From assembly GCF_019399895.1 (NCBI RefSeq), contig NC_091867.1:9871501-9935500 (forward strand): 64,000 nucleotides of DNA, given 5' to 3'. The DNA is from Cardiocondyla obscurior. Taxonomy: Eukaryota; Arthropoda; Insecta; Hymenoptera; Formicidae. Of the stretch, positions 13,747 through 26,900 are shown one piece after another. Both the position numbers and the translations under genes were made by a program. Each line of letters starts with the position of its first letter. The stretch's first letter is position 1. The notes beneath the pieces were generated by a model that did not search any database, was not told the DNA's origin, and saw nothing but the letters and a program-made list of their open reading frames with translations.

Positions 13747-16275
13747 ATGGCAGACCTTGCCTTAGGAGAGCTCAGCGGCGACCAGACCGAGAAAGTGCTC
13801 CAGTTTCAGGTATACATTTACACGATTTTTATCTTGAGATATCACCCCGCGATAATCGCGACTTACCGCACGTAATCGTCATCCTCAGGATCTCACCGGC
13901 ATCGAAGACCTCTCGGTATGCAGAGACGTCTTGCAAAGGCACAACTGGAACCTGGAGGTGGCCGTTCAGGTACATACGAATCGTCAGCCCCTGCACCTGT
14001 ACTCGTCACCTTGTAGATTCAGTTGGATCCCTAGGACATATTGAGACTTACGTTTTTACAATACGTCGCACGTTATCTGAAAAAATAATTAAAGAACGCG
14101 TTTGAAGAGTTACATGCTTTGTTCGTGACAGACATTAGTGTGACTTTATCATTTTGTAGTAATTTTTTATATTAGTAGATGTCTGGTGTAAGCGTAAAAT
14201 AATAAGTGTAAAAAAAAAATTTTTTTTAATTTTTTTGCAAGAACCTTGTGTCTCGTCTGTTGCAGGAACAATTGAATTTATATGAGGGTAGACCATCCAT
14301 GTACGCGCAAGACTCGCGTGCCCGCCCGCCGCAGGTTGTTGACGACAGTAGTTCCAGAATTTATTTTAGTTATCCAGGAAGCTCTGGTGGAGGTGGTGGC
14401 CTCTTATCGTACATTTTTTCCATGTGTTACAATCTAGTGAGCAGTATTCTACAGCTGCTTTTTGCAATATTTAAAAGAAACGTTAGACCTGGTGAGTTGC
14501 ATACAACAGCAAAGGATATATCTTGCTACAAATTAATTTCCTGGGAACATTTATTTGTACAAAATATTCTATGATTGTGTCCACAATAAATTTTTAGCAA
14601 AATTTTTCATATGCTGTTAAAATTAATTTAAATTAATTTAAATTAATTTTAACAGCATACGGAAAGTTTTACTAAAAATTTAAATTATTATATATAATTT
14701 AAATTTATATTATAAAATTAATTTAAATTAAATTTATAATTCAAAATTTTCGATAATTATTTTTGTGATCGCGCGCGTGTAGATTTATGACGCTAATTAA
14801 ACTAAATAAATTTTTTAAAGTGTCATCCGATCCAGTGGAAGATGTAGTCAACTTTATTAGAGCGTATGAGGAACGTTATGGTAACACTCACCCAGTATTT
14901 TATCAGGGCTCTTACAGCCAAGCCCTTTCAGACGCGAAGCAGGAATTAAGATTTTTGTTAGTGTACCTACATAAAGATGAGACTCAGGAAGTCGATCAAT
15001 GGTGCAGGTACGATTAATAATTACTTTTTTTTATAAGTAGCATACAGAGTACATAATGTAAAGTATATGTTTTTCTTTTTTAGAAACACACTGTGTGACC
15101 CAGAAGTGATACGATATATTAATATCCATACTTTATTCTGGGCGTGTAATGTAAAATCGGGAGAGGGTTACAAAGTCGCGGAAGCGCTCAAGTTGGGTTC
15201 ATATCCTTTCCTAGCGTTGATTGTACTAAAGGACAATAGGATGACAATAGTTGGTCGGTAGGTAAAATTAGTTTTCCCGCATCCCACATACTTTACATTT
15301 GTATCTTCTCAATATTCGTAATTTAATTGACATAAAATATTATCTCTACACAGATTAGAAGGCGCGCCATCTTCCGCTGATTTAATGTCACGTTTGCAAA
15401 CGATTATAGAACGTAATGAAATTAATCTGATTCAAGCACGTCGAGATAGGTAATTAAAATTTTTTGTACAATTTTAGATTATCTTAGATCTTACAAAAAG
15501 GAATTTGAAAGAAATTTAACAATGATATAAATTAAAAAATTCACTAATATGCAAATATATGTTTTAAAAATCGATGCTATCGTATTTTTTTATATTTTTT
15601 ATTAGGGCAGAACGTAACGCGGCTCAGTCGCTTCGGCAACAACAGGATCGCGCTTATGAGGAATCGTTACGTGCGGATCAGGAAAAAGATCGTAGAAGAG
15701 AAGAAGAACGAAGGGCACGTGAAGAGCAAGAGGCCCGAGAGAAGGAAGAGTTAAATGCTCAAGAGCTGGAGATTCAACGTATACGTCTTATGAAGGAATT
15801 GACCATTGGCAAAGTGCCTCTCGAGCCGGAACCATCTCATCCTAATGCATGTCATCTTCAAATTCAGCTTGGAGAAAGAAGAATGAAAAGAAGATTTCTC
15901 ATGACAGACACAGTCGAGGTAATTGCAAGTTCTTTCTCCTTCAATCTGTAAAATTGGTGTTACCGTAGAATTAAATTCATTGTTTTCTTTGCCGCAAGTA
16001 TCGCGAATTTATAACTATTGAATATGTCGCGATATTCGATCGATTAAATTTCTCATTTATAATTTAATTTTTTTGAAAACGATAAAAAAAATAATGTACC
16101 TTTTTTTTAGGATGTTTATCATTGGATATTCAGTCAACCAGATTCCCCAGTGAGTTTCGAGATAACAACGAGCTATCCCAGAAGAATCCTCTACCCTGTT
16201 AGAGACATTTCGACTTTATCGGATGCCGGTTTAACCCACAGAGAGGTCCTTCATGTTAACGATTTAGACGATTAA
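13747..16275 (+). CDS. FAF2: FAS-associated factor 2 (UBXD8/ETEA)
   Basis: Eight exons: 13747-13809, 13889-13969, 14266-14491, 14821-15007, 15084-15257, 15354-15449, 15606-15918, 16111-16275. Phases agree and give 434 aa (human about 445). Order: UBA domain (about 8-48, with TEKVLQFQDLTGIED and HNWNLEVAVQ), hydrophobic hairpin (about 94-117), UAS thioredoxin-like domain (about 128-260, HPVFYQGSYSQAL, LRFLLVYLH, LFWACN), Arg/Glu coiled coil (about 270-320) and a C-terminal UBX domain. The family protein sits in ER and lipid-droplet membranes, binds ubiquitinated ERAD clients through UBA, recruits p97/VCP through UBX and senses fatty acids through UAS. The start has a good Kozak context (GCCGCGATGG). 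It is tail-to-tail with the RIOK3-like gene. Intron 3 carries a long palindrome. Confidence 0.95.
14588..14681. repeat. 94-bp near-perfect palindrome (foldback/MITE-like)
   Basis: The element lies inside FAF2 intron 3. The central 32 bp (14619-14650) is a perfect AT-rich palindrome. The 31-bp outer arms, containing ATGCTGTT and AACAGCAT, match with four transition differences. The whole can fold into one hairpin. It codes for nothing. The structure is seen directly; mobile origin is inference. Confidence 0.85.
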
Positions 16276-17837
16276 TCGTGATTATAACATTCTTCAAGTT
16301 TTAGTATCATTCCATGAAAAAATGATACTGTTATGTGAAAGACACTTGTCAAAAGAGCTCATGCAGCATAATTACACGAAATGTATACACATACGTAACA
16401 CACACATACACATACGTATATACATATATATATATTTGATACATTCTAGTACTTTATGTGAAGTATACTTTACTTGGATGAAAAATATGATTACACGAAA
16501 TATACCAAAAGATAGGAATCAAAAAAAGAAAAAAAAACGAGAAAAAAAGGTATGTCTTGTACATACATGCAGCTTATTTAAATTCAACAATCGGTATTTC
16601 GACCACGGCATTTATTGAAAAATGCATTTCGTATATTAAAAAAAAATATATAAAAAAAAGAAATTTATAGGTAGGAGTATATATTACAATTTTTTTGTGT
16701 AACAAAGTGATCTCGTAAAAAAATTGTACAAACGATTTCTTTTATATTTCTTCCGACACCGATATTAAATGGTGTTAATATTAAAAGAACACTGACATGA
16801 ATATTACGAGTAAATTTTGACACGTGGATTAATTTCATGCGCTAGGCACACTCCTATAAAATTATCCGTTTCCCTGTGACATACATGGAACTTGTTTAAT
16901 ACAATTAAATATATGGAGGGGAGGGCACTGAAAACTTTTTATAAATATGTTCATTGTGCAATCAGTTCCTTATCGATAGTAGGCGTATTCATTTGAAACT
17001 TCCGTGGTCTAGCATAATAATTAATATTTCAAAGATTGATTACGATAGATTTTATAAATTCTATATAAAGATTCCGATGAAAAATTTTTGATGATTTTGG
17101 TCAATTATTTGTAGTACTATGTCTAATTATATTTATATAATTTAATTTTATTGCAAAAATTATGTAAGCGCCTAGTTATACGTTTAATATGTTTGATAAA
17201 AGCATTGAATTTCATCGGTTATTAACCGGTATAGTCATATTTATTTTTAGAACGGTAGCAATATTGTCTCAATTTAACGCAATTGTTTCTTATTGTTGGA
17301 TTTGATAATTGTTTCTCTTTTTTCTTTTTTTTTTTTTTTTCTTTTTTTTACGCTGCTATAATATACATATGAAAAGGATATAATATATTTTAGTTTTCAC
17401 CAAATGTTCCCAGCTGCAAGATTTATTATTATTTTTTTTTTTTTGTTATTTATGTAATGTACATTTAACTAAATTATGTACAAATTTAGCATTTTGTCAC
17501 ATTGTGCAAGTATCTTGACCTTTTTTACAATAAGCAAACGATTACGGGAGATTACGATCACAGATTCTGTACATCGTCAGCGAAGCTTATCGCTATCGTT
17601 CATAATCTGAGTCACTGAAAATTGGTATCTATTATTATTAAAACAAGACATTGATATTTAATTATGAAATAACTGGTTTTTAATTTTTAACTAAAAATAT
17701 CACTTAATTTATCAATCGCAAATATATTTTAATAAGACAGATGTATTTTAGTAAAATAAGATGGCAAAGAGATACGGATCGCCTAACAAAGTACAGAATT
17801 CTGCTGTCGCGAAGACAAATCGTCAGGGAATGAGATT
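16276..17837. other. FAF2 3' UTR and AT-rich tail-to-tail intergenic DNA
   Basis: The stretch is very AT-rich, with CA/TA-rich text at 16388-16440 and T runs near 17320-17350 and 17430. I checked the minus strand for the missing RIO kinase exons of the neighbouring gene (STGKESVV, HADLSEYN and IDVSQ-like motifs) and saw none. Nothing else recognisable. Confidence 0.6.
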
Positions 17838-18940
17838 TTATTTCGTATGAGTTTTAGGTTTTGGCGAGACTTTTGCCCTCTCTTTAGAGCATTGCGCGCG
17901 GCTGTAAGCGCGCAAGGTGTTATATACCTTATTATTTAGTTTAACGTCAAAACCACCCGTATCTCCTGTGTCGATTCCCGGCGGGAATTGTAATAATCGG
18001 CAGGCATTGATTCTGGAAGACATTAACATGTCGTGCTTTGTAACGATCTGAGAATCCTTTCCCATCTTCTTGTAACCGCAGCGTGGTATCGAGGCATACT
18101 CTTTTTCTACGCTCTGGAAAAAAAGAAAGAAACCATTGACTGCATTCAGCAGAAGTGTGACTTTTGCAATTATGAAATTTGAGATTCCGATTGTTGCATG
18201 CTTGTTGATTCAACCAAGATTAAAAACGTGCACCGAGTTGGAGTTACAAATTTTACAACATAACAAGCAATGTGTATATGTTCGTACATTGTTGTTTAGA
18301 ACACCAGTCGACCAGTTCTTAATCTATATATAAAAACATATCGAATTTGCCCATCTACAAGGCAGGAGTTAAACATCATTGTGCAATACTCACGACGAAA
18401 CGATCAATGTCTCTGTTACTGTCGTCCACGTTAGACTCTGCCTTCTCTTCGTTGTCGTAAAAAGAACTACGGTAATTGCTATACGAAACGCTCACTGAAA
18501 TAAGAAAACAAAACAATTGCGATCAATCGCGCAGGCACAGATTGATGTATGTTGTTACCTTTTGCGTCCCGATTGAACTTGTCTTCTGTGCGCTTTAACA
18601 TTGTGTCGTACTCGTGATTAAATTGAGTTTGTAACAAATTCGCTATGACTTCGTCGTTGCCAGTATCGCTGGCATCATACGTTTCTCCCGTTGACTGGTC
18701 CAGCTGACAGTTCACGTTGTCGTTGCCAAAATACTTTTTCATCTCCCTGACAAAACAAGAGCAGAACAGCCGATCAGGACCGAGAATTGCATGCCTCGGC
18801 GTTAGAATTTCGACACGAAATTGAGACGTTTGACCTTACCTCTCCTGCATACTCGCGGCTAATTGTTCTGTCGCGATGTCCAGTAAATTCACCGGATTTT
18901 CCAAGGGTTGTATCTTTGCCCAAACCTTCGGGACTGCCAT
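17838..18940 (-). CDS. RIOK3: RIOK3-like protein, N-terminal region only, kinase domain absent
   Basis: Four exons: 18840-18940, 18559-18746, 18394-18494, 17838-18113. They give an intact 221-aa frame. It aligns over its length with the noncatalytic N-terminus of RIO kinase 3: VWAKIQPLENPVNLLDIATEQLA, then NLLQTQFNHEYDTMLKR, KFNRDAKVSVSYSNYR, and the segment with TKHDMLMSSRINA and FDVKLNNKVYNTL. In RIOK3 this leads into the RIO kinase domain, but here the frame stops (TAA at 17838) after a short Lys/Pro tail. No kinase exon is visible down to FAF2. RIOK3 is an atypical kinase linked to 40S pre-ribosome maturation and innate signalling; this product could only keep the N-terminal binding function. 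Clean splice sites argue against old decay. Alternatives are a truncated duplicate, or kinase exons lost from this locus or assembly. Confidence 0.8.
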
Positions 18941-20968
18941 TGCCGCGGTCGATCTAAGAGAGCTAAAATTGAATAAATACAACGAAAGACGATACCGTTT
19001 GCACCAGAAGTCGGCCGAAATAAATACGGGGAAGATACGAGTTCCGAGATAATCCCCCCCTTGTGTAAAAACACCTTTCTTACAACAGAGAACGCAATCC
19101 AGAACGGTTGTTCTTGCTTCGACCCCCCCCTTCCCCCTCCAAGGCACGATATATGGATAAAATAGAAACGGACAATGTCGGCGAATGATATCGTCGACAA
19201 TTGATCGTGTTAACACTGATACGTTACGTAAGAGACAAAAGTCAAATCTTGAAAAATTGATAAAGTATAAAAAGAACACGACTTACAAAGAAATGGCGTA
19301 ATTACGATTCTAAAATTAATATTCTAACAATTTAGAGAGAAAAAAAAAGAATCATATTTTAAACATAAAGTACGTATACTTACTTCGCGTCTTTCGAGGC
19401 GTTTTTATACATTAAAACAGTAATGTTATACTAACTGCAAAATTAAAGATATACATTAATTACACAGTTCTAATTATTATTAATTTATTCCAGTAGATCT
19501 AGTACATACACAAAAAACGATTCTTTTTTTTTTTTTTTCTTTTAGTAATATTTCATTCACTCCATCTGCATCTGCTTTTCTTCAAATTGTCGTTCAAATT
19601 TTCATAGCTAAATTCTAAACTTATGTTGGAAATTTGGGCGTGCCAAAAGCAGCGATTGGCGATTTTAGTCAGAGGAAAATTAACTTGTGATTTTTTTTTT
19701 AAAAAGGGGTAAAAAAGACTGATCAATACGCTTACTTAACATTGTTAAAATCTTGTTGCGATTGTAGTCCGTTTTATAGTAATGCATGGGCCACGATTGG
19801 TATTTCACAATAAAAAAAAAAATCTAATATCATTAATTAGTTATCGAGCTTTTTAAATGTGTTATATGTACAGATATATTACCGAAGACGTACGTTTATA
19901 CGTACGTACAGTCGTGTCTATGTATTTTCAAAATGTTAAAATGTATCGTAGCTTATCTTAATATAATACAAAAGAAAGAATATCAGCTCTCTTACATAAA
20001 AATAGCCTATTCCTTCTTAAGTAGAAAGAAACTTTTTTTTTTCAAATTAAAAATATTATACTAGATAACTCTAATTTTTATTTATTTCTTTTGACAGTTT
20101 ACGCAAAATAGTTCTGCAATATTATCACGTTAAAAACAGCATGATTCTAAAAAGAAAGATTGACATCGAAATTTCGTAACCCACGCATTACAATAAATGT
20201 GTCCCGCAACAAGAGTTTCTCAGCTATATTATCCAAATGTCAGTCTTGACGCATAAAGTGATTGCCGTTGTTCGCCGTAGCGAACGCGAACATATTCAAT
20301 TCGAAATGAATCGCAGGCCTTAAGGTATCTTGGGTGTCCTAGAAAGTTTTATCACTCGCGTGTAACCTATTGTCGCAAAATTTCGTGAATAAATTACAAG
20401 TGACACATTGTTGGAATTACAGCACCTTAAAAGTGACCACATGGAGAAATTCGACATTATAAACCTAAAAGGTCTTAAATAGACTTAAGTAAATAATGTA
20501 CTTGCTTTACTACGTGCAATACATTAAAGAGCTAGGATGTAAATCAAACCCTTAAAAAAGAACTTAAGAAAATAACCTATGTCGTTTTTCCTATAAAGAA
20601 CGTATGTATAAATACAGAGAATATGAAATCTTGAATCTAGATGCCGAATGTACACGTAATAAATACAGAAGTAGAATGCAACTCGATTTGTAAAATATTA
20701 CGTTTTCACCTGGAAATCTCCTCACGTCTTTTTTTTTTCTTTTTTCTAGAAAAATTCAGCTAAAAACTGTAATTTACGAAAAATAATGTTACGGCGCAAA
20801 CGATTCTCGCGAGATAGTTCAATTTGCGCTATTTTGAGTTCTTGTTTGAGCCACTGTGTTCCAACACTTAACATTCAGGCTGTAAAAAATAATATCCCGT
20901 TACACGAAGATTGTATCAAAGATTATAGAATATAAATTATAAAATAATTAACGATGCTATTTTGACTG
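18941..20968. other. RIOK3-like 5' region and Mi-2 3' UTR
   Basis: Immediately upstream of the RIOK3-like ATG are possible noncoding 5' exons: minus-strand GTAAGT donors are visible near 19285 and 19383. The rest (about 19.5-20.97 kb) is AT-rich with no coding frames. It fits the 3' UTR of Mi-2, which ends at 20969 on the same strand. Minus-strand AATAAA hexamers occur (for example near 20078-20092). Confidence 0.5.
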
Positions 20969-23900
20969 TCACTTTTTCTCTATCGTTATCGTTTTATCAC
21001 CTGTAAAACCTTGCGGTGGTTGCCCCGGAACTGAGTATTGTGGTCTAAAATTCCCGAAATTAACAGCGCCTGCAAAGGTAGCTGGCAATTGTCCTCCGGA
21101 GAAACCGGCAGGAAATTGTTGTGCCAGTAACGCAGCTTGCCCAGTTTGAGAACTAGTGCCACCGGGTGCAGTGGCTGCCAGACGACTCAGTATTGACCTT
21201 TCCGACATTTGGAGTCTCTGAGCGACTGGCGGAATACGAGCTAGAGTTGCTGGCAAACGACTTACGTCTGATTTCATATCAGACAACAATTCTTCCAGCT
21301 GATTTAATACCTATAAAAAGAACACACATTTATATCTCCGCACGTTGCGGAAATTTAATTACAAATAAAATGTAATTTTAATTGATTTAACCTTATGCAA
21401 CACTGCGTTCGCTGGTTTATTACCGGCAAGGCTCTCCTTGCTTAGATGCTGATGGGATTCAGCAAGACATTCAACTTCAGCGAAACGTGCATTAAGACTC
21501 ATGGCAGGATGATTAGGATCCTGCGTGAGATTCAAGTAGGCAGCTCGTCTTAATTGTTCTTCAATTACCAAAGCTTGTTCTAAAAGTTTAAAACGCCTTG
21601 CCAAAAATTTATTTTTTATTTCCAAAAAGTTGCCTTTTCCCATATCCATCTTGAATGGTTCGTTGATAATTGCGAACCTATAATAAACATAATTTAGTGG
21701 AAACAACCGTAATTGTTAACGAAAATTATTTGCTAAAAAAGAATTATTACCGAATATCATTTTGAATATCCTGCCAACGTCCATAGCCATGCGTCACAAT
21801 ACCAGCCAAGAGCCAATAATCGTGCCGACGATGCCAAATATCGTACTCGCGGCCTGGTACTGCAGCTTTTTCTTCATTCAGCCAAAGTGTATGCAATTCC
21901 GTAAAACCACCATCAGCAATATTAAACATAAATTTGCGCTTGGGTTTAACTACTTCCGGATCACAGTCCTTGACATCTTTTTCTTTACTATCTTTTTCCT
22001 AAAATAAAAAAACAACGTTAAGCTAACAAAACTCTTAACCAATTTTACACAAGTACGTACCTCTCGCTTTTCTACTTCTTCTTCGTCATCTTTAACGATA
22101 ACAACATCTTCTTCTGGCTCAGTTTTTTTATTCTCACCGCCCTCCGCTTTATCATCTTTCGTTACAGCTTTCTCGTCTTTTGTATCGGATTTTTCCTTCT
22201 CCTTGTCAACGGTCTCTGTATCAGCATCTTTTTCTTCTTTTTTAGATTCCTCTTTTTCTTTGTCCTTCTCAGAACTTCCTTCTTCTTCTTCTTTAGAACT
22301 TTTAATGTCCTCTTTTGAATCTTTCGCATCGCCAGTTTCTTTATCTTTTGGTTCATCTTTACATTCTTTAACTTCAGATGCATCTGAATTCGTTTTGTTA
22401 GTTTCGTTGCCCGCAACAGAGGTAGAAGTCGGAGTTGGTGTAGCAGCAGGGCTAGGGCTGGGAGCATTTGAAGTGGCTGGCGTAGCACTAGTGCTGCTAG
22501 TACCTGTCGCTGCCTCAGCAGCTGCTTCTCCGACTTTGACGGGTTCTACTGGTTTGCGTATCATCTCCGGCATTGAATAATAACCATTTATATGTTCGAA
22601 TTCTTGTACCTTTTTCCTAATCAAAGACATGACGCCGATTCTCGTTAATACATGCTGTCGACTAAGACCTTCTCGCGGAACACCATCGGCAAATGTTTCC
22701 GCATTGTCAGCGCCTGGTTCACAGAGATGTCGCATAAAGAGAGACACATAGGCTTTGAAATTTTTCTCAGATTTGCCACGTAAATCGCGCACCAACCATT
22801 GAGAATTAAAAGCGTCTTGTGGTGGCATTCCATAACGCATAATTGCATTAAGAAAAGCTTTTCTTTGTCTAGCATTAAAACCTAATACTTCGATATTTCC
22901 ATTTACTCTGGCAAGAAGAGGCGGCAAAGGTCTATCCTTTTCATCGCGTCTCTCTAGTCTTCGTCTACTTCTGCGAGACAACAAGTCTCCATCACCCTTC
23001 TCATCGAAATCATCGTCTTCTTTGTCGTCATCGCTTGGCGCGCTGAAATCGCTATTATAATCCGACAAGTTCTCCTGCCATGGCTGATCATCTCTTGCGC
23101 CTTGATCGCCAGTCACACCTCCATCCGTGTAATTAACTTGTTTTCGCACTCGTTTACCTTTTCCAAGTGTTCTCGCGATATCTTCTTGCTGTTGCTCGTA
23201 ATGATGTCTAAGCAATTTAATCCAATACGCTGGATCCGTATTTTCCGCTTCTTGCTTAATTATCTCCGTGTCTGCTTCTTCTTCTGTTTCACCTTCTTTT
23301 GTTACGTATGAAGCAACTTTAAAAGAACTTAAGTACTCGTTCGCCCAATTTTCCTTCTGCTCAATGCCCTCCTTACTTCTGTCCAATAATTCAGCAACTG
23401 CTTTATCGTCATAATGTATAGCTTCGTCTTCCTTGCCTTCTTCTTCTTTGAATAATTCCTCCGTACCAAAACGTAAAATATCATCGAGTTCCTGTTTACT
23501 GAAGTTGGCGCCCTTGCCACCCATGCCCGGTCGCACAACTAAATGAGTGAGCATCATTTTGCGCTTAGCCACTTGCGTTACTCTTTCTTCCACGGAATTA
23601 CGCGTGACGAATCGGTAGATCATAACTTTATTAGCCTGACCTATTCTATGAGCTCTACTGAACGCTTGAATATCGTTGTGTGGATTCCAATCGGAATCGT
23701 AAATAATCACAGTATCTGCGGTCGCTAAGTTAATACCTAAACCACCAGCACGCGTAGAAAGCAAAAAGACAAATTGTTGTGCACCAGGAGCATTGAATCT
23801 ATCGATAGCTTCTTGACGCTGAGCACCCGTTATATTACCGTCTATTCGTTCATACTTGTATCCTTCACCCTCCAAATAATCTTCGAGAATATCCAACATC

Positions 23901-26900
23901 TTTGTCATTTGAGAAAATATAAGCACTCGATGTCCATCGTCTCGCAATTTCTTGAGCATTTTACTCAAAAGAACCAATTTTCCTGCTGCCTTAATTAAAG
24001 CTGACGTCTCGTAATTTCCATTTGGTCCAGTCGGCGCTTCTTGCGAGGCAGCGGGAAACAAGTACGGGTGATTGCAGCATTTCTTGAGATCCATCATTAT
24101 GTTTAACAACGATACCTGCTGACCACCGCCTTTCGGATTGAGAGCTTCAAAGTTCCTCGTTAATATATATTTGTAATATTTTTTCTGCATTGGCGATAAT
24201 TCGACACGTACAATAAATTCAGATTTGCTAGGCATGTTTTTCAATACATCAGCTTTCAATCTCCTCAACATATGCGGACCAAGCATTTCATGTAACTTTT
24301 TAACTTGCTCTTCCTTGGAAATATCCGCAAATTCGTTTTGAAACGCTGCTAGATCGTTGAATTTGTCACGACATAAGAAATTCAATAAGTGAAACAGCTC
24401 CTCCAAATTATTTTGTAATGGAGTACCGGTAAGCAAAAGTTTATATGCAATATTATAAGAGGCTAATAATCTAAAGAATTTAGATTGATTGGATTTCAAT
24501 CTGTGAGCTTCGTCTACGACTAAAACAGCCCAGTCAATGGAGCCTAAACATGCCGAATCTATCGAGATAAGTTCATAACTCGTAAGTAAAACGTTAAATT
24601 TAATCGAAGATGATCGGATTTTGGAGGCCCGCCCACTTCGCACGGCACCTTCTTCGAATGACAATTCGTTCTCACGAATCACGATACGGCTATCTTTGTC
24701 ACCTAATAAAAACAGAATAAATTACGATTAAAATATTTATGACACACGCAAATTAAAATTTTCATTAAAAAAGTTATACTAACCGACATAAGTAACGCAA
24801 TAGAAGTCAGGTGCCCAAGTCTCAAATTCACGTTCCCAATTGATAATGGTAGATAAGGGAACAGAGACTAAAAAGGGCCCTTTGCAGTGGCCTTCTTTGT
24901 ACAAGGAATACAAGAATGTTATAGTCTGAATAGTTTTTCCTAAACCCATTTCGTCGGCCAAAATCGTATCTATGCCTTGACCCCACGAGTATCTTAACCA
25001 ATTTAAACCCTCCAATTGATAATGATGCAATTGCATTCCAGTTTGATCCAAATATTCCGGTTGTCTCTCGTATTTCTTTTTGAGATCCGTCGTAGGTTTA
25101 TCCGGCGGCGGCGTATACCGTTTCGGAGTCCTTTCCTCGTCATCAATCAGCTCGCGTGTTTTTGATTTCTTGCCTTTACCTGAATTTTTATTTTATTTCT
25201 TTTACAAGAGGCACAAAATATCTTACGGAAATAACAAAATTAAATCGATTATCTCTCTCACCTTTTTTTCCTTTACGCGATGAGCTGACGTCACAACAAT
25301 TTGCGGCTCTGAGATCCAAGTAATATTCTATAGCTTGTTTTAAACCAGGAATATCCTCATGTTCGTCTTCCCATGTCGCCTGATCATAACCTAGTTCTCT
25401 CCACTTTACGAGATACGTAGCCCTGCCATCTCTTTGCAATCGATGATTAATCACCCTGTGAACTACCAACCATTCTGGGCGCACGCCATAACGATAGAAA
25501 CGTTCCTCTAAATTGTAATCGTCTCTGTTTGTGGCACCATCTTGATCTTTCAAACGTTTCACACGAGAATCACTTTCATCTAATGGTTCCTCCAACTTTG
25601 GTGGTTCATCCATATCATATTTACGATAGTAATTCCTATAATCACACGAAAGTTATATACTAAGTTCGAAAAAAAGTATCCGTTTACTATAGAACACCCT
25701 ATATACAATATCGCTTTAAAAAAATGCTTACCTGTACATAAGAGGATGAAAAACGTCAAGTTGCAGTTCTGTTATCCAATCGCAATGCCAGTAAGACATA
25801 TCCGCCCACTTAACAAAGAATTCACGCATTTTTCTTTGCTTAGGTGCAGCTTTGCTCGTAGAAGGCTCTTCTGATGGAGTGTCTGAGCATTCTTTCCATC
25901 TCCAAGTTAATATCTTCGCCACTAAAAAAAAAATTAATTATTTAATTAAATTAAATACAAAACAAAACTGTAGATATTAAATTAATAATAATATACCTCT
26001 TCCTCTTAATGGTGGGCAAGAGCATCTTGGACATTTCCAATCGCCATCGGGAATTTCTGATAACGGCGGATTCAAACAATGCGTGTGATACGCGCTTGTA
26101 CAACTGTCACAGCATAATAATTCTCCTCCATCCTTGCATACTCTACAGAATTCCATGTGTTCATCATCATCTTCTGCCGCGCCTGATAATACAAATAATA
26201 AATATATTTATTTTCCGTTCAACAATAAAACGATTTATTTTAGAAAGGAATAAGGAGAAGAAGGCTGGTATGGGAGGATATGGGTACCTGCAATACCTTC
26301 TCCTTCGCAATGAGCACAACTCCATTTTCCTTCGGGTGTTTCTTCCATTTCGGGCTCTAAGCATACTAAATGATATGCTCTAGGGCACGTGTCGCACAAT
26401 ATAATTTCGCCGCCTTGTTGACATACTTCACAATAATCCTGATGGTCAGTCTGTAGAAACAAAAGAAACAAAACAAAAAAAATTATTATATTGTTTTTTT
26501 CAAAATAGAATAATTTACGTGAGAATGAAAAGTATAGAAACAAAATTAAAATACAATAATAAAGCATATTTAAAGCATGTTGCACAAATTGATTATGCAG
26601 CTTTAAATATCGTTTAAAAAAAAATAATAATAAACTAAAATTAAATTAAATTAAATAGAGAGAAAAGAAAAGAAACTATAATTATTTTTAAGGCAGAGTC
26701 AGACAACGTAGCATATGCGTTCTTTAAGTTTCTTAAATATTCATCAACGTATTTTTGACGCAAATCTTTATACTTCAAATATATTAAAACCGCGTTATGT
26801 TCTTAATTAAATTTAAAAATCTCTTTAATTATCAGTCAATTATCAATAAGATAATCCTAAAGATTTTTATGTAAATTAACGAAAATTATAAAAGGAATCG

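Noticed and set aside
22162..22580. 108- and 125-codon frames within the Mi-2 acidic region
   Set aside because: They are out-of-frame readings of the Glu/Lys-rich low-complexity part of the Mi-2 exon.
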